A DNA stretch of 64,000 bases, taken from positions 4,096,001-4,160,000 of the forward strand of contig NZ_CP022961.1 in NCBI RefSeq assembly GCF_002285795.1, in the 5' to 3' direction. Under the pieces are notes generated by a model. It saw only the letters and a list, made by a program, of their open reading frames with translations, searched no databases and was not told the origin of the DNA. A program made the translations under genes and the position numbers. Of this stretch, positions 7,870 through 19,028 are shown one piece after another; position 1 is the first letter of the stretch, and every line of letters starts with the position of its first letter. Source of the DNA: Plantactinospora sp. KBS50. GTDB taxonomy: Bacteria; Actinomycetota; Actinomycetes; Mycobacteriales; Micromonosporaceae.

Positions 7870-9426
7870 TCAGATCGGTGCGATCGCGTGTCGGCGGGGC
7901 GGCTCGTGCAGGTCGCGTTCCCGGGCCCGGGACATCGCCTCGATCAGCCGGCCACGGGTGTCCCGCGGGTCGATCAGCTCGTCGACGCCGAACCCGCCGG
8001 CGGCCTGCACCGGTCCGACCCGGGCCCGGTACTCCGCGATGATCTCGGCCCGTCTGGCTTCCGGGTCCTCGGCGGCGTCGATCTCCCGCCGGTGCACGAT
8101 GTCCACCGCGCCCTCGATCTGCATGCCGCAGACCTCGGCGGTCGGCCACAGCAGGGAAAGGTCGTTGCCGAAGTCGCGGCCGCCGGACATGGTCTGGTAG
8201 GCGATCCCGTACGCCTTGCGCACGATCACGCTGAACCGCGGGACGGTCGCCTGCCCGAGTGCGAAGATCATTTTCGCGCTCCGCCGCAGCAGCCCGGTGC
8301 GTTCGGCGCTCAGCCCGACCAGCAGCCCGGGGGTGTCGATGAAGTAGAGCAGCGGGATCCCGTACGCGTCACACATCGAGACGAAGTGCGCGCCCTTCTC
8401 GCAGGCGTCGGCGGTGAGGCAACCCGCCATCTGCATCGGCTGGTTGGCGATGACGCCGACCGGACGGCCGTCGAGCCGGGCGAAGCCGGTCAGCAGGTTG
8501 CGGGCGTGGTTCCGGCGGACCTCCAGGAACGAGTCCTCGTCGACGATGGCGCGCAGCACCCGACGCATGTCGTACGCCTGCCGCAGGCTCGTCGGCACCA
8601 GGTCGAGCAGGCGGTCCGCGGTGGACGGCTCCCGCGACCGCACGACCGGTGGCGCCGCGCCCGCGTTCTGCGGCAGGTACGACAGCACGGTGCGGGCCAA
8701 CTCGATGGCCTCCTCCTCGGTCTCGCAGACGAAGTCGGCCATGCCGAGTTGGTCGGCCTGGAACTCCGGCGCGCCGAGGTCCTCCTTGGTCAGTTCCTCG
8801 CCGGTGGCCAGCCGCACAAGCGCCGGGCCGGCGATGCCCATGGCCGAGTCGCGGACCATGATGACGATGTCGGCAAAGGCCGCGTAGTTGGACGGGCCGG
8901 CGAAGTTCGAGCCGAGGATCAGCGCCACCATCGGCGCCCAGCCGGACAGCGAGCACAACGTGCGGAGCTGGAACGCGACGTCGCCGCCGAACGCGAAGTG
9001 TCGGGAGTCCAGCGCCTCCTGGATCCGGTGCCCACCGCTTTCCAGCAGCATCACCAGCGGATGTCCCTCCCGCAGGGCGGTCTGCGCCTGGTGCTCGATC
9101 TTGCGGCCACCGGCGGTCCCCATGCTTCCGCCCATGACCGAGAAGTCGCTGGCCACGACCGAGACGGGCCGGCCGTCGACGCGCCCGGTGCCGGTGAGCA
9201 CGCCGTCGGCCGGCGCCCGGCCCGCCGGGTCGTACGGGTCGTCCTCGGGGGTGACGAAGGTGCCGACCTCGTACAGGCGGCCCTCGTCGAGCAGCGCCGA
9301 GACCCGGTTGCGGGCGTGCAGCCGGCCGGGCGCGCCGGGGCCGGCCGCCGCGGCGCGTCCGGCGTTGCGGACGCGCAGCGCCTCGACCTCGTCGATGAGG
9401 GCCCGCATCTCGTCACGTGCGCCCAC
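7870..9426 (-). CDS. Acyl-CoA carboxylase carboxyltransferase (beta) subunit, 518 aa
   Basis: Two-lobed crotonase-fold carboxyltransferase: N lobe with RLHARNRVSALLDEGRLYEVG, VVASDFSVMGGSMGTAGGRKI and LLESGGHRIQEAL; C lobe with VGVIANQPMQMAG, FIDTPGLLVG, ARKAYGIAYQTMSGG-type oxyanion region and SLLWPTAEVCGM. It moves carboxyl from biotin to an acyl-CoA such as propionyl-, methylcrotonyl- or geranyl-CoA. No biotin carboxylase or biotin carrier gene is in the window, so it must borrow a housekeeping alpha subunit, have one beyond position 1, or act in another assembly. First gene of its operon; GTG start 21 nt downstream of the palindrome ending at 9447, with GGGGGA as ribosome site. Confidence 0.92.
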   Translation of the reverse strand: MGARDEMRALIDEVEALRVRNAGRAAAAGPGAPGRLHARNRVSALLDEGRLYEVGTFVTPEDDPYDPAGRAPADGVLTGTGRVDGRPVSVVASDFSVMGGSMGTAGGRKIEHQAQTALREGHPLVMLLESGGHRIQEALDSRHFAFGGDVAFQLRTLCSLSGWAPMVALILGSNFAGPSNYAAFADIVIMVRDSAMGIAGPALVRLATGEELTKEDLGAPEFQADQLGMADFVCETEEEAIELARTVLSYLPQNAGAAPPVVRSREPSTADRLLDLVPTSLRQAYDMRRVLRAIVDEDSFLEVRRNHARNLLTGFARLDGRPVGVIANQPMQMAGCLTADACEKGAHFVSMCDAYGIPLLYFIDTPGLLVGLSAERTGLLRRSAKMIFALGQATVPRFSVIVRKAYGIAYQTMSGGRDFGNDLSLLWPTAEVCGMQIEGAVDIVHRREIDAAEDPEARRAEIIAEYRARVGPVQAAGGFGVDELIDPRDTRGRLIEAMSRARERDLHEPPRRHAIAPI

Positions 9427-9446
9427 GGTGTCCCCCGATCGCTAAC

Positions 9447-9493
9447 ATGAATATGACATCATGTTCATACGCCGCTCCGCCGAGACCTGTCAA
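9447..9493 (-). promoter_or_regulatory. Promoter with 22-bp palindromic operator, carboxyltransferase operon
   Basis: On the minus strand TTGACA (9493-9488), an 18-nt spacer and TATGAA (9469-9464) form a sigma-70-like promoter. The -10 box runs into a 22-bp imperfect palindrome at 9447-9468 (18 of 22 positions pair; half-site ATGAAYATGAY). Binding there would block transcription start. The same layout recurs at 15535-15581, and the first gene begins only 21 nt downstream. Confidence 0.75.
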
Positions 9494-9512
9494 CACGCCG
9501 GCCACCGGTGCC

Positions 9513-10460
9513 TCAGCCGCCATGGCGCCGCTGTTCCCGGCGCCCGATCTCGGCATCGATCCGGAGGATCTCGCGATGGATCCGGCCCGTCGCGGCGTCG
9601 ATCAGGCGGCCGGCGTGCCGCGCCGCACCCGCGCCGGACGCCGCCGCCGACTCCAGTGCGCGGACCACCTCGACCGCGGTACGCACCTCGTCCGGCGTGG
9701 GGGTGAAGACGTCGTTGACGATCGGTATCTGGTCGGGATGGATGACCCACTTGCCGGCCATGCCGGCGGCCCGGGCGGCAACCGCGTCCCGGCGGCAGCC
9801 GGTGGGGTCGTCGAGCGCGCCGTACGGCCCGTCGACCGGCTCCACCCCGGCGGCGCGGGCCGCGGCCACCACCCGGGACCGCGCACCCCGCCAGGTCTCC
9901 GGGTCGCCCGCGGTGACGACCTCGGCGGGCAGCCGCAGGCTGGCCGCCAGGTCGGCGGTGCCCAGCACCACCGAGGTCGTCCGCGGGCAGCATCGCGCCA
10001 GCGTCTCCACACCGGCCAACGCGGCGGCCTCCTCCACCAGAAGCTCCAGGCCGATGCCGCCGACGACCAGCCCGAGACCCGCCTCAAGCTGCGTCAGCAG
10101 CGTGTCGGCGAACCAGACATCCCGTTCGGCGGTGACCTTGGGCAGGATCACCAGATCCAGCGCGTCCCCGGCGGTCTCCAGCAACGAGACCAGGTCGCGG
10201 TGGCACCAGGGGGTGTCGACCCCGTTGACCCGGGCCGCGCGGATCTTGTCACCCCAGTCCAGGTCGCGCAGCGCCCGCCCGGCGGCCAGCCGGGCGGAAT
10301 CCTTGGCCCCGGGCGCCACGGCGTCCTCCAGGTCGAGGAACACCGCGTCCGCCGGGCCGGCCGCCGCCCGCACGAGCATCCGCTCGTTCGAGGCCGGCGT
10401 GGCGAGCGTGCTGCGGCGCAGTACGGGCGGCCGGGTGGTTCCCGGCGGCGCGCTAGGCAC
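9513..10460 (-). CDS. HpcH/HpaI aldolase / CitE-like acyl-CoA lyase, 315 aa
   Basis: The TIM-barrel lyase pattern is clear: RRSTLATPASNERML at the start, VFLDLEDAVAPGAKDSAR with the metal-binding acidic residues, ILPKVTAERDV, and the C-terminal AGKWVIHPDQIPIVNDVFTPTPDEV that is diagnostic for CitE and malyl/citramalyl-CoA lyases. It should cleave a beta-hydroxyacyl-CoA with a terminal carboxylate (malyl-, methylmalyl- or citramalyl-CoA type). Its GTG overlaps the livM stop by 8 nt, making it the last gene of the importer operon, and it ends 87 nt before the carboxyltransferase start. Coupling a lyase with the importer suggests that its substrate derives from the imported compound. Confidence 0.87.
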   Translation of the reverse strand: MPSAPPGTTRPPVLRRSTLATPASNERMLVRAAAGPADAVFLDLEDAVAPGAKDSARLAAGRALRDLDWGDKIRAARVNGVDTPWCHRDLVSLLETAGDALDLVILPKVTAERDVWFADTLLTQLEAGLGLVVGGIGLELLVEEAAALAGVETLARCCPRTTSVVLGTADLAASLRLPAEVVTAGDPETWRGARSRVVAAARAAGVEPVDGPYGALDDPTGCRRDAVAARAAGMAGKWVIHPDQIPIVNDVFTPTPDEVRTAVEVVRALESAAASGAGAARHAGRLIDAATGRIHREILRIDAEIGRREQRRHGG

Positions 10461-11577
10461 CGGTCCCCGCGGCCAGCCGGGCGTACGCGTCCCGGATGCC
10501 CGGCAGTCGGACGGCCCGACGGCCCAGCGCGCGCAGCAGGCCCATGATGCCCTCGGGTGAGGCGGTGACGAAGAAGATCACGGCCACGCCGTAGATGATC
10601 AGCGAGACGTTCGCGCTGAACGTCGGATCCATCGCGTTCAGGTGCAACGCCGACAGCAGGTCCGGCACGACGATCGGCAGAGCGACCACGACCGCCGCGC
10701 CGATCACCGCGCCCGGGATGGAGTCCAGCCCGCCGATCATGATCATCAGCACGTACTGGAACGCCAGCAGCAGGGTGAAGTTGGCGACCTGCACGCTGCC
10801 GTTCAGGTGCGCGAGCAGCGCCCCCTCGAAGCCGATCACCATCGACGACAGCGTGAAGATCAACAGCTTGTAGCGGCCCACCCGGATCCCGAGGGTCGGC
10901 GCGATGTGCTCGTGCTGGCGGATCATGCGCAGCGCCCGCCCGGAACGCTCCCGCACGATGCGCGTGGCACCCAGGATCAGCAGCGCGACGAGCCCGGACA
11001 ACAACCAGGACCAGGCCGTCCCACCGCCGTCGTCGTGGTCGGCGAACAGCACCGGGATGAAGAATCCGGTGGCCGCGAACTCCGGATGGTGCCCCTGGTA
11101 CAGGTTGCCGGCGAAGGTCGCGATGAAGTGCGCGGCGAAGGTGGCAAGCACGAGGAACAGCCCGCGCAGCCGCAGCGCCGGAATGCCGACGATCAACCCG
11201 GCCACCCCGGCGACCAGCGTCGCGACGACCAGGTCGAGCGGGAACGGCAACCCCTGCCGCAGCACGAAGACGGCGCTGAACGCGCCGATGAGCAGGAAGG
11301 CGGCGTTGCCCACCGAGAACTGCCCGGTGGTGCCCTGCAGGATCTGCAGGGCGATCGCCCCCATGGCCGCCAGCAGGATCGAGTCGTAGACGAACACGTT
11401 GTACGAGGACGCCGTCTGGGTCACCACGAGCGTGCTGAGCGCGAGTGCCGCCACGCCCCACCAGGCGGGCCGGATCCGGCGCACCGCGCGCCGGGCGGCG
11501 GCACCGGGCGGGCCGGACCCCGGCGGCACCGGCGGCACCGGCGGGTGGGAAGACGGTGGCTGCCGCGTGGAGGTCAT
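10453..11577 (-). CDS. livM: Branched-chain amino-acid-type ABC transporter permease LivM, 374 aa
   Basis: Integral membrane permease with the LivM landmarks LQILQGTTGQFSVGNAAFLLIGAF, GIPALRLRGLFLVLATFA and MIMIGGLDSIPGAVIGAAVVVALP. A proline-rich cytoplasmic tail of about 35 residues precedes the first of roughly nine membrane segments. ATG overlaps the livH stop (ATGA). Together with LivH it forms the channel of a type-IV (HAAT) importer. The family moves amino acids but also amides, urea and aromatic or dicarboxylic acids; the flanking catabolic genes favour a carboxylic acid here. Confidence 0.92.
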   Translation of the reverse strand: MTSTRQPPSSHPPVPPVPPGSGPPGAAARRAVRRIRPAWWGVAALALSTLVVTQTASSYNVFVYDSILLAAMGAIALQILQGTTGQFSVGNAAFLLIGAFSAVFVLRQGLPFPLDLVVATLVAGVAGLIVGIPALRLRGLFLVLATFAAHFIATFAGNLYQGHHPEFAATGFFIPVLFADHDDGGGTAWSWLLSGLVALLILGATRIVRERSGRALRMIRQHEHIAPTLGIRVGRYKLLIFTLSSMVIGFEGALLAHLNGSVQVANFTLLLAFQYVLMIMIGGLDSIPGAVIGAAVVVALPIVVPDLLSALHLNAMDPTFSANVSLIIYGVAVIFFVTASPEGIMGLLRALGRRAVRLPGIRDAYARLAAGTGA

Positions 11578-12449
11578 GCTCTCACCACATTCTTCGTTCC
11601 GAACAGGCCCTGCGGCAGCACCAGCAACACGACCAGCAGCACCGCGTAACTGACCACGTCCGTGTACTGGCCACCGAGGTAGGTCTGGGTGAACGCCTGG
11701 AGGAGCCCGACGATGACCCCGCCCACCAGCGCACCCTCGATGCTGTCCATGCCGCCCAGGATGATCGCCGGGATGGCGGCCAGACCGAGCCCGATCAGCG
11801 ACGCGTTGACGGTGGTGACGCTCCCGTAGCTGATTCCCGCCACGGCGGCCAGCACGGCGGCGACCGCCCAGGACCCCATGTGCACGCGCCGGACGTTGAC
11901 CCCGCCCTGACTCGCGAGCAACGCGTTCTGCCCGCCGGCGCGTACCCGGATGCCCAGGTTGGTGAAGCGCAGGACGGCGATGACGGCGAGGGCCAGCGCG
12001 AACGTACCGACCGCGAACGTCAGCGACTCGGCGCTCACCCGGACCCCGAGGATGCCCACCGTCCCGGTCGGTATCCCGGGCAGGTCGATGCCGTACTGGT
12101 TGGCCGGCACCACGATGCCCATCAGCCCGTCCAGCACGAAGGCCAGGCCGAAGGTGGCGATGATGCCCATCATCACCCCCTGCCCGGTGGTCCGGCGCAG
12201 CACCAGCCAGTAGAACAGGGCGCCGACCGCCATGCTGGTGACCAGGGCGATCAGGAGTGCCTGCCAGGTGGGGACGCCGTCGAGTTGGAGCCAGCCGACG
12301 ATGAAGGCCGGCAGCAGCATCAGCTGGCCGTGCGCGAAGTTGAACGTGTGCGTCGCCCGGAAGGCCAGCACGAGGCCGAGGCCGATGAGCGCGAAGGTGC
12401 CGCCGAGGGTCATGCCGGCAACCAGCGAGACGATGAACCGGGCCATCAC
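11574..12449 (-). CDS. livH: Branched-chain amino-acid-type ABC transporter permease LivH, 291 aa
   Basis: Membrane permease with the standard LivH stretches LVAGMTLGGTFALIGLGLVLAF, THTFNFAHGQLMLLPAF, GIRVRAGGQNALLASQGGVN and IPAIILGGMDSIEGALVGGVIVGL. Eight or so hydrophobic segments fill the length. The first start is GTG 12449, giving GTGA overlap with livG; ATG 12446 directly after it gives a one-base TGATG overlap and is equally possible. It partners LivM in the inner-membrane channel. Confidence 0.92.
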   Translation of the reverse strand: MMARFIVSLVAGMTLGGTFALIGLGLVLAFRATHTFNFAHGQLMLLPAFIVGWLQLDGVPTWQALLIALVTSMAVGALFYWLVLRRTTGQGVMMGIIATFGLAFVLDGLMGIVVPANQYGIDLPGIPTGTVGILGVRVSAESLTFAVGTFALALAVIAVLRFTNLGIRVRAGGQNALLASQGGVNVRRVHMGSWAVAAVLAAVAGISYGSVTTVNASLIGLGLAAIPAIILGGMDSIEGALVGGVIVGLLQAFTQTYLGGQYTDVVSYAVLLVVLLVLPQGLFGTKNVVRA

Positions 12450-13387
12450 CGGCTCCCTCGGATCGAGGACGACCGGCGGGGTCCGGGCCGTTCGGGTTCC
12501 GCCGGCGGATCCGTCGGCGGCGCGCCGCCCCCGCCGTCCCGTTGCCCGCCGATGACCGCGTCGCGGAAGGCGGCCGAGTCGAGAACCTCGTCCGGCGAGC
12601 CGGCCACCAGCACCGCGCCGCTCTGCAGCCCGACGACCCTGTTGGCCACCGCCCGCACCACGTCCAGGTGATGTTCGACGAGCAGCAGGGTGACCGGGGT
12701 GGCCCGGTGCAACTCGGTCAGCAGCTTGCCCACGGCCCTCTGTTCCTCCGGGTCGAGGCCCGAGGTGGGCTCGTCCAGCAGCAGTACCCGCGGGCCGGAG
12801 AACAGCGCGCGGGCGATGTCGATCAGCTTTCGCGTGCCGTACGGCAGGCCGCCGACCCGGTCGTGCCTGAGGTGCGCCAGCCCGGTGAACTCCAGGATGG
12901 AGACCGCGCGCTCGCGGGCCTCGGCCTCGCGCCGCCGGACCAGGCCGCGCCGCCAGATCTGGTCACCCATCCGGTACGCCAGCCGCAGGTGGGCACCGAG
13001 CAGGACGTTCTCCAGCACGCTCTCGCTGTCCACCAGCGGCGGGTCCTGGAAGCTGCGGCCCACACCCCGGGCCGCGATCCGGGTCGCCGGCTCACCCAGC
13101 ATCGGCTCGCCGTCGAACAGGATCTGACCGCTGACGTGCTCGTGCAGCAGCCCCGACACGGCGTTGAGCAGGGTGCTCTTGCCGGCGCCGTTCGGGCCGA
13201 TCACCGCGACCACGTCGTGCCGCCGGACGTCGAACGTCACCCCGGCCAGCGCCTGCACGCCGCCGAACCGGGCACGGACGTCCCGGAACGACAGCGCGGG
13301 GTGATCCGCCGACAGCGGCGGCCTGTCGAAGATCGCGCCCAGCCAGTCGGCGTTCGACGCCGTCCGTGTCGTGCTGTCGCCGTCCAT
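12446..13387 (-). CDS. livG: ABC transporter ATPase LivG, 313 aa
   Basis: ATPase with Walker A GPNGAGKSTLLNAVSG at about 68-83, Q-loop region GVGRSFQDPPLVDSESVLENVLLG, Walker B VLLLDEPTSGLDPEE and switch histidine LLLVEHHLDVV. The signature is LPYGTRKLIDIARAL rather than the textbook LSGGQ, which is normal for LivG. An N-terminal extension of about 30 residues and a Pro/Gly/Arg-rich C-terminal tail of about 35 residues lie outside the core domain. Starts at ATG 13387 in a one-base TGATG overlap with livF. Confidence 0.92.
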   Translation of the reverse strand: MDGDSTTRTASNADWLGAIFDRPPLSADHPALSFRDVRARFGGVQALAGVTFDVRRHDVVAVIGPNGAGKSTLLNAVSGLLHEHVSGQILFDGEPMLGEPATRIAARGVGRSFQDPPLVDSESVLENVLLGAHLRLAYRMGDQIWRRGLVRRREAEARERAVSILEFTGLAHLRHDRVGGLPYGTRKLIDIARALFSGPRVLLLDEPTSGLDPEEQRAVGKLLTELHRATPVTLLLVEHHLDVVRAVANRVVGLQSGAVLVAGSPDEVLDSAAFRDAVIGGQRDGGGGAPPTDPPAEPERPGPRRSSSIRGSR

Positions 13388-14136
13388 CAACTCTCCACGT
13401 AGCCTGCGGCCAGCAGTTCGCTGCCACGGAAGTCGGCGGCCGGCCCCGAGTTCCGGATCCGGCCGCCGTTGATCAGGTAGCAGTGGTCCACGGTGTCCAG
13501 CGCGGTTCCGGTGCTCTCGTCCACCACCAGCACGGCCTTGCCCGATCCGGCGATCCGGCGCATCGCCTCGAACAGCGGTGCGTGCAGGCTGTGGTGGAGG
13601 CCGAGGGTCAGCTCGTCGACGATCAGCAGCCGGGGCTCGGACATCAGACCCCGGGCGATGGCCAGCATCTGCTGCTGGCCGCCGGAGAGCCGCCCGGCCA
13701 GTTCCCTGGGCCGCGCGCCCAGCACCGGGAACAGCTCGAACACCTCGTCGGTGATCTGCCTGCGGCGGGACCGCCGCGGCAGCCGGCCCAGCGCCACCAG
13801 GTTCTCGGCGACGCTGAGGCCGGGAAAGATCTTGTGCCGCTCGGCGACGAAGGCCACCCCGAGTCGCGATGTCTGGTGCGGCTCGGGGTTGGCCGTCGGC
13901 GTTCCGAACAGGGTGACGGAGCCGCCCACCACCTTGGCACCCTCGCTGCGGAGGAATCCGCTGACCGCACGGACGGTCGTCGTCTTCCCCGCCCCGTTGG
14001 GGCCGAAGAGGGCGACGACCTGTCCGGCGGCGACCTCCAGCGACACGTCCTGCACGCCCAGCGCGCCGTTGCGGTAGCGCACCTTCAGGCCGCGCACGCC
14101 GAGCGCCGTCGCGGGCACGTGCTGCTGCGGGTCCAC
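13387..14136 (-). CDS. livF: ABC transporter ATPase LivF, 249 aa, atypical Walker B/H-loop
   Basis: Walker A ALFGPNGAGKTTTVRAVSG and signature LAGRLSGGQQQMLAIARGLM are canonical. The Walker B region reads LLIVDELTLGLHHS where LivF normally has LLLDEPSLGLAP, and the switch region reads VLVVDESTGTAL where VEQN is usual, so the D-loop proline and the conserved Glu-Gln pair are changed. GTG start with GGAAGGAG ribosome site; 27 nt behind the binding-protein gene. It probably works as the partner of LivG, with the changes possibly making one composite ATP site slower (inference). Confidence 0.9.
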   Translation of the reverse strand: MDPQQHVPATALGVRGLKVRYRNGALGVQDVSLEVAAGQVVALFGPNGAGKTTTVRAVSGFLRSEGAKVVGGSVTLFGTPTANPEPHQTSRLGVAFVAERHKIFPGLSVAENLVALGRLPRRSRRRQITDEVFELFPVLGARPRELAGRLSGGQQQMLAIARGLMSEPRLLIVDELTLGLHHSLHAPLFEAMRRIAGSGKAVLVVDESTGTALDTVDHCYLINGGRIRNSGPAADFRGSELLAAGYVES

Positions 14137-14163
14137 CTGCGGCTCCTTCCGCTGCGCCGTCCG

Positions 14164-15405
14164 CTACTGGGCGGCCGGGTAGGTCGGCTCCCCGGCGTCC
14201 ACCTTGTCGATCCTGACCACGCTCTTCCGGGTGGCCGGGTCGTAGCTGTACAGGCCGACCGCGGTGAGCGGGTGATGCCGGTCCGCCGACAACTGCAGAT
14301 CGCCGAACTGCAGGAAGCCGCCCGGTACGGTGAACGTCCCCAGCCCGTCGAGCGAGCTGATCAGGTCCGCGGACGAGCAGTCCTGGCCGCACTTGCCCAG
14401 GCCGGCGATCAGCATCTGGCCCATCAGCCAGCCGCGGACGAAACCCTCGTTGGACACGTTCTTGGCATGGTCGAACTTCTGGGCTGCCGCGAAGATCTCG
14501 GTGCCCTCGGTCGCATAGACGTACGGCCGCACGCCCAGCAGGTTGGGGTTGGCGATATTGGCCAGCGTGGCATCGTCCGAGCCGGCGTAGCTGACCACGA
14601 TCGGGCCGGTGAACCCGGCCGCGGCGATCGCCTTGGCCTCAAGGATGGTGCCCGCCGCGCTGTCCTGGATGACCACGACGTCGGGTGCCTGGCTGATGAT
14701 GTTGGCCGCGCCGCTGTCGAACGACGGCGTGCCCGGCGCGACGAACTGCGTGGAGGTGATGGTGCCGCCGAGCGTGCCGATCTGCTGTTCGACCTCGCCG
14801 AAGGTGCCCCGGGTGGCCGGCGAGTCGATGCCGACCAGCGCCACCTTCTTGCCCTGCAACGAGGAGACCGACGACGACGCCGAGTTGGCCAGCATGCTGG
14901 CCAGTTGCGAACTGCTGAGCGACGCGCCGTACAGGAACGGGTGATTCGGGAAGCCGATGGCGTTGGCGGCGATCACCGTGACGCCGGCATTCTGCAGAAG
15001 CGGGAACGACGCGCTCAACGTCGCCGAACCGGTCGCGGCGAGGATGGCCACGGGCTTCTCGCTCAGCGCGGCCCGGAACGTGGCCTGGGCGGCGGTCGGG
15101 TCCGACTGCGTGTCGGTGATCTTGTATTCGATCTTGCCGCCGTTCACCCCGCCCCTGTCGTTGACGTCGTCCAGGGCGGTCGCGACGCCGTCGGCGTACG
15201 GGCCGGCCTGCGTCACCCCGGCGCCGGTGAGGTCGGAGACGACCGAGACGCGGTACGGGCCGCCGCCCGATCCGGAGCCGTCCCCGTCGCCGGAGTCGCC
15301 GCCGCAGGCGGTGAGCGCGACGGCGGAGGCGGTGATCACGGCTACGGCGAGGCTCGGCAGGCGCACGGTGCGCCTCGTGCTGGTGGCGGTTGCGATACGG
15401 GCCAT
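14164..15405 (-). CDS. ABC transporter substrate-binding lipoprotein (Liv/HAAT type), 413 aa
   Basis: Start ATG 15405 has GAGAGGGG seven bases ahead and gives a proper lipoprotein signal: Arg-rich n-region, LPSLAVAVITASAVALTAC with lipobox LTAC, then a Gly/Ser/Asp linker. The mature part opens YRVSVVSDLTGAGVTQAGPYADGVATALDDVNDRGGVNGGKIEY, the type-I periplasmic fold of amino-acid and amide binders. A lone Cys pair (KCGQDC) may form a disulfide. It captures the importer's substrate outside the membrane and is the first gene of the liv operon, which agrees with its need for higher expression. Longer upstream readings lack a ribosome site and would bury the signal. Confidence 0.92.
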   Translation of the reverse strand: MARIATATSTRRTVRLPSLAVAVITASAVALTACGGDSGDGDGSGSGGGPYRVSVVSDLTGAGVTQAGPYADGVATALDDVNDRGGVNGGKIEYKITDTQSDPTAAQATFRAALSEKPVAILAATGSATLSASFPLLQNAGVTVIAANAIGFPNHPFLYGASLSSSQLASMLANSASSSVSSLQGKKVALVGIDSPATRGTFGEVEQQIGTLGGTITSTQFVAPGTPSFDSGAANIISQAPDVVVIQDSAAGTILEAKAIAAAGFTGPIVVSYAGSDDATLANIANPNLLGVRPYVYATEGTEIFAAAQKFDHAKNVSNEGFVRGWLMGQMLIAGLGKCGQDCSSADLISSLDGLGTFTVPGGFLQFGDLQLSADRHHPLTAVGLYSYDPATRKSVVRIDKVDAGEPTYPAAQ

Positions 15406-15534
15406 CGCAAACCCCTCTCTATCGTGACCATTTGATCTTTCGGAATAAATGTCGTCGGAACGATCGAGGTGCGGCGACGGCCGCTCGGCCGCATCGCTCC
15501 GGGCCTGGGCGAACACCCGCTCCCGGAACCAAAC

Positions 15535-15581
15535 AAGAACATGACGTCATCTTCTTATCACGGTGTAAATGTGATGGTCAA
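15535..15581 (-). promoter_or_regulatory. Promoter with 22-bp palindromic operator, liv operon
   Basis: Minus-strand TTGACC (15581-15576), an 18-nt spacer and TAAGAA (15557-15552) precede a 22-bp palindrome at 15535-15556 (20 of 22 positions pair; half-site AAGAACATGAC). Layout and sequence match the site at 9447-9493. An additional ATCAC-N9-GTGAT pair lies at 15557-15575 between the boxes. This leaves a leader of about 140 nt before ATG 15405. The remainder of the 15406-15787 gap, beyond 15581, shows no gene or strong repeat. Confidence 0.75.
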
Positions 15582-15787
15582 CACTCCGCAACGACCCCGG
15601 GTCGATCGGCGGCCCGGCCGCCGCCCGGGTCCGACCGCGGGCCACTGGCCTGCGGATACGCCGATCAATGCGGGTTCGGGAGCGCTCGATGGGGGGTGGG
15701 GCGACGGGGCGCACCGCCGCGGTCGGCGCCGCTACCGCACGACCCGAAGCACCGCCACCGCAGGACCCACGGCACCGACCGGCGCGG

Positions 15788-18799
<3,012 letters not shown>

Positions 18800-19028
18800 C
18801 CCACCGCCTCCTGGCTGCGTCGATCGGTCTCCCCATTCTGGTGCGGCGGCCGGTCCTATTCAAGATCGACGATATCTTTCGGCTCGATGCGCCAGCCGCG
18901 GAACGGGTCACCGGGCGGCGCTCGCGGGGCGGGACCGCCGCGTCCGGTACGGCGACCAGTCGAGGGCCAGATTCCGTCCAGTCTCGACTGGAACGCTGCG
19001 CGCACCAGCCGACACGAACGGAGTGGGA

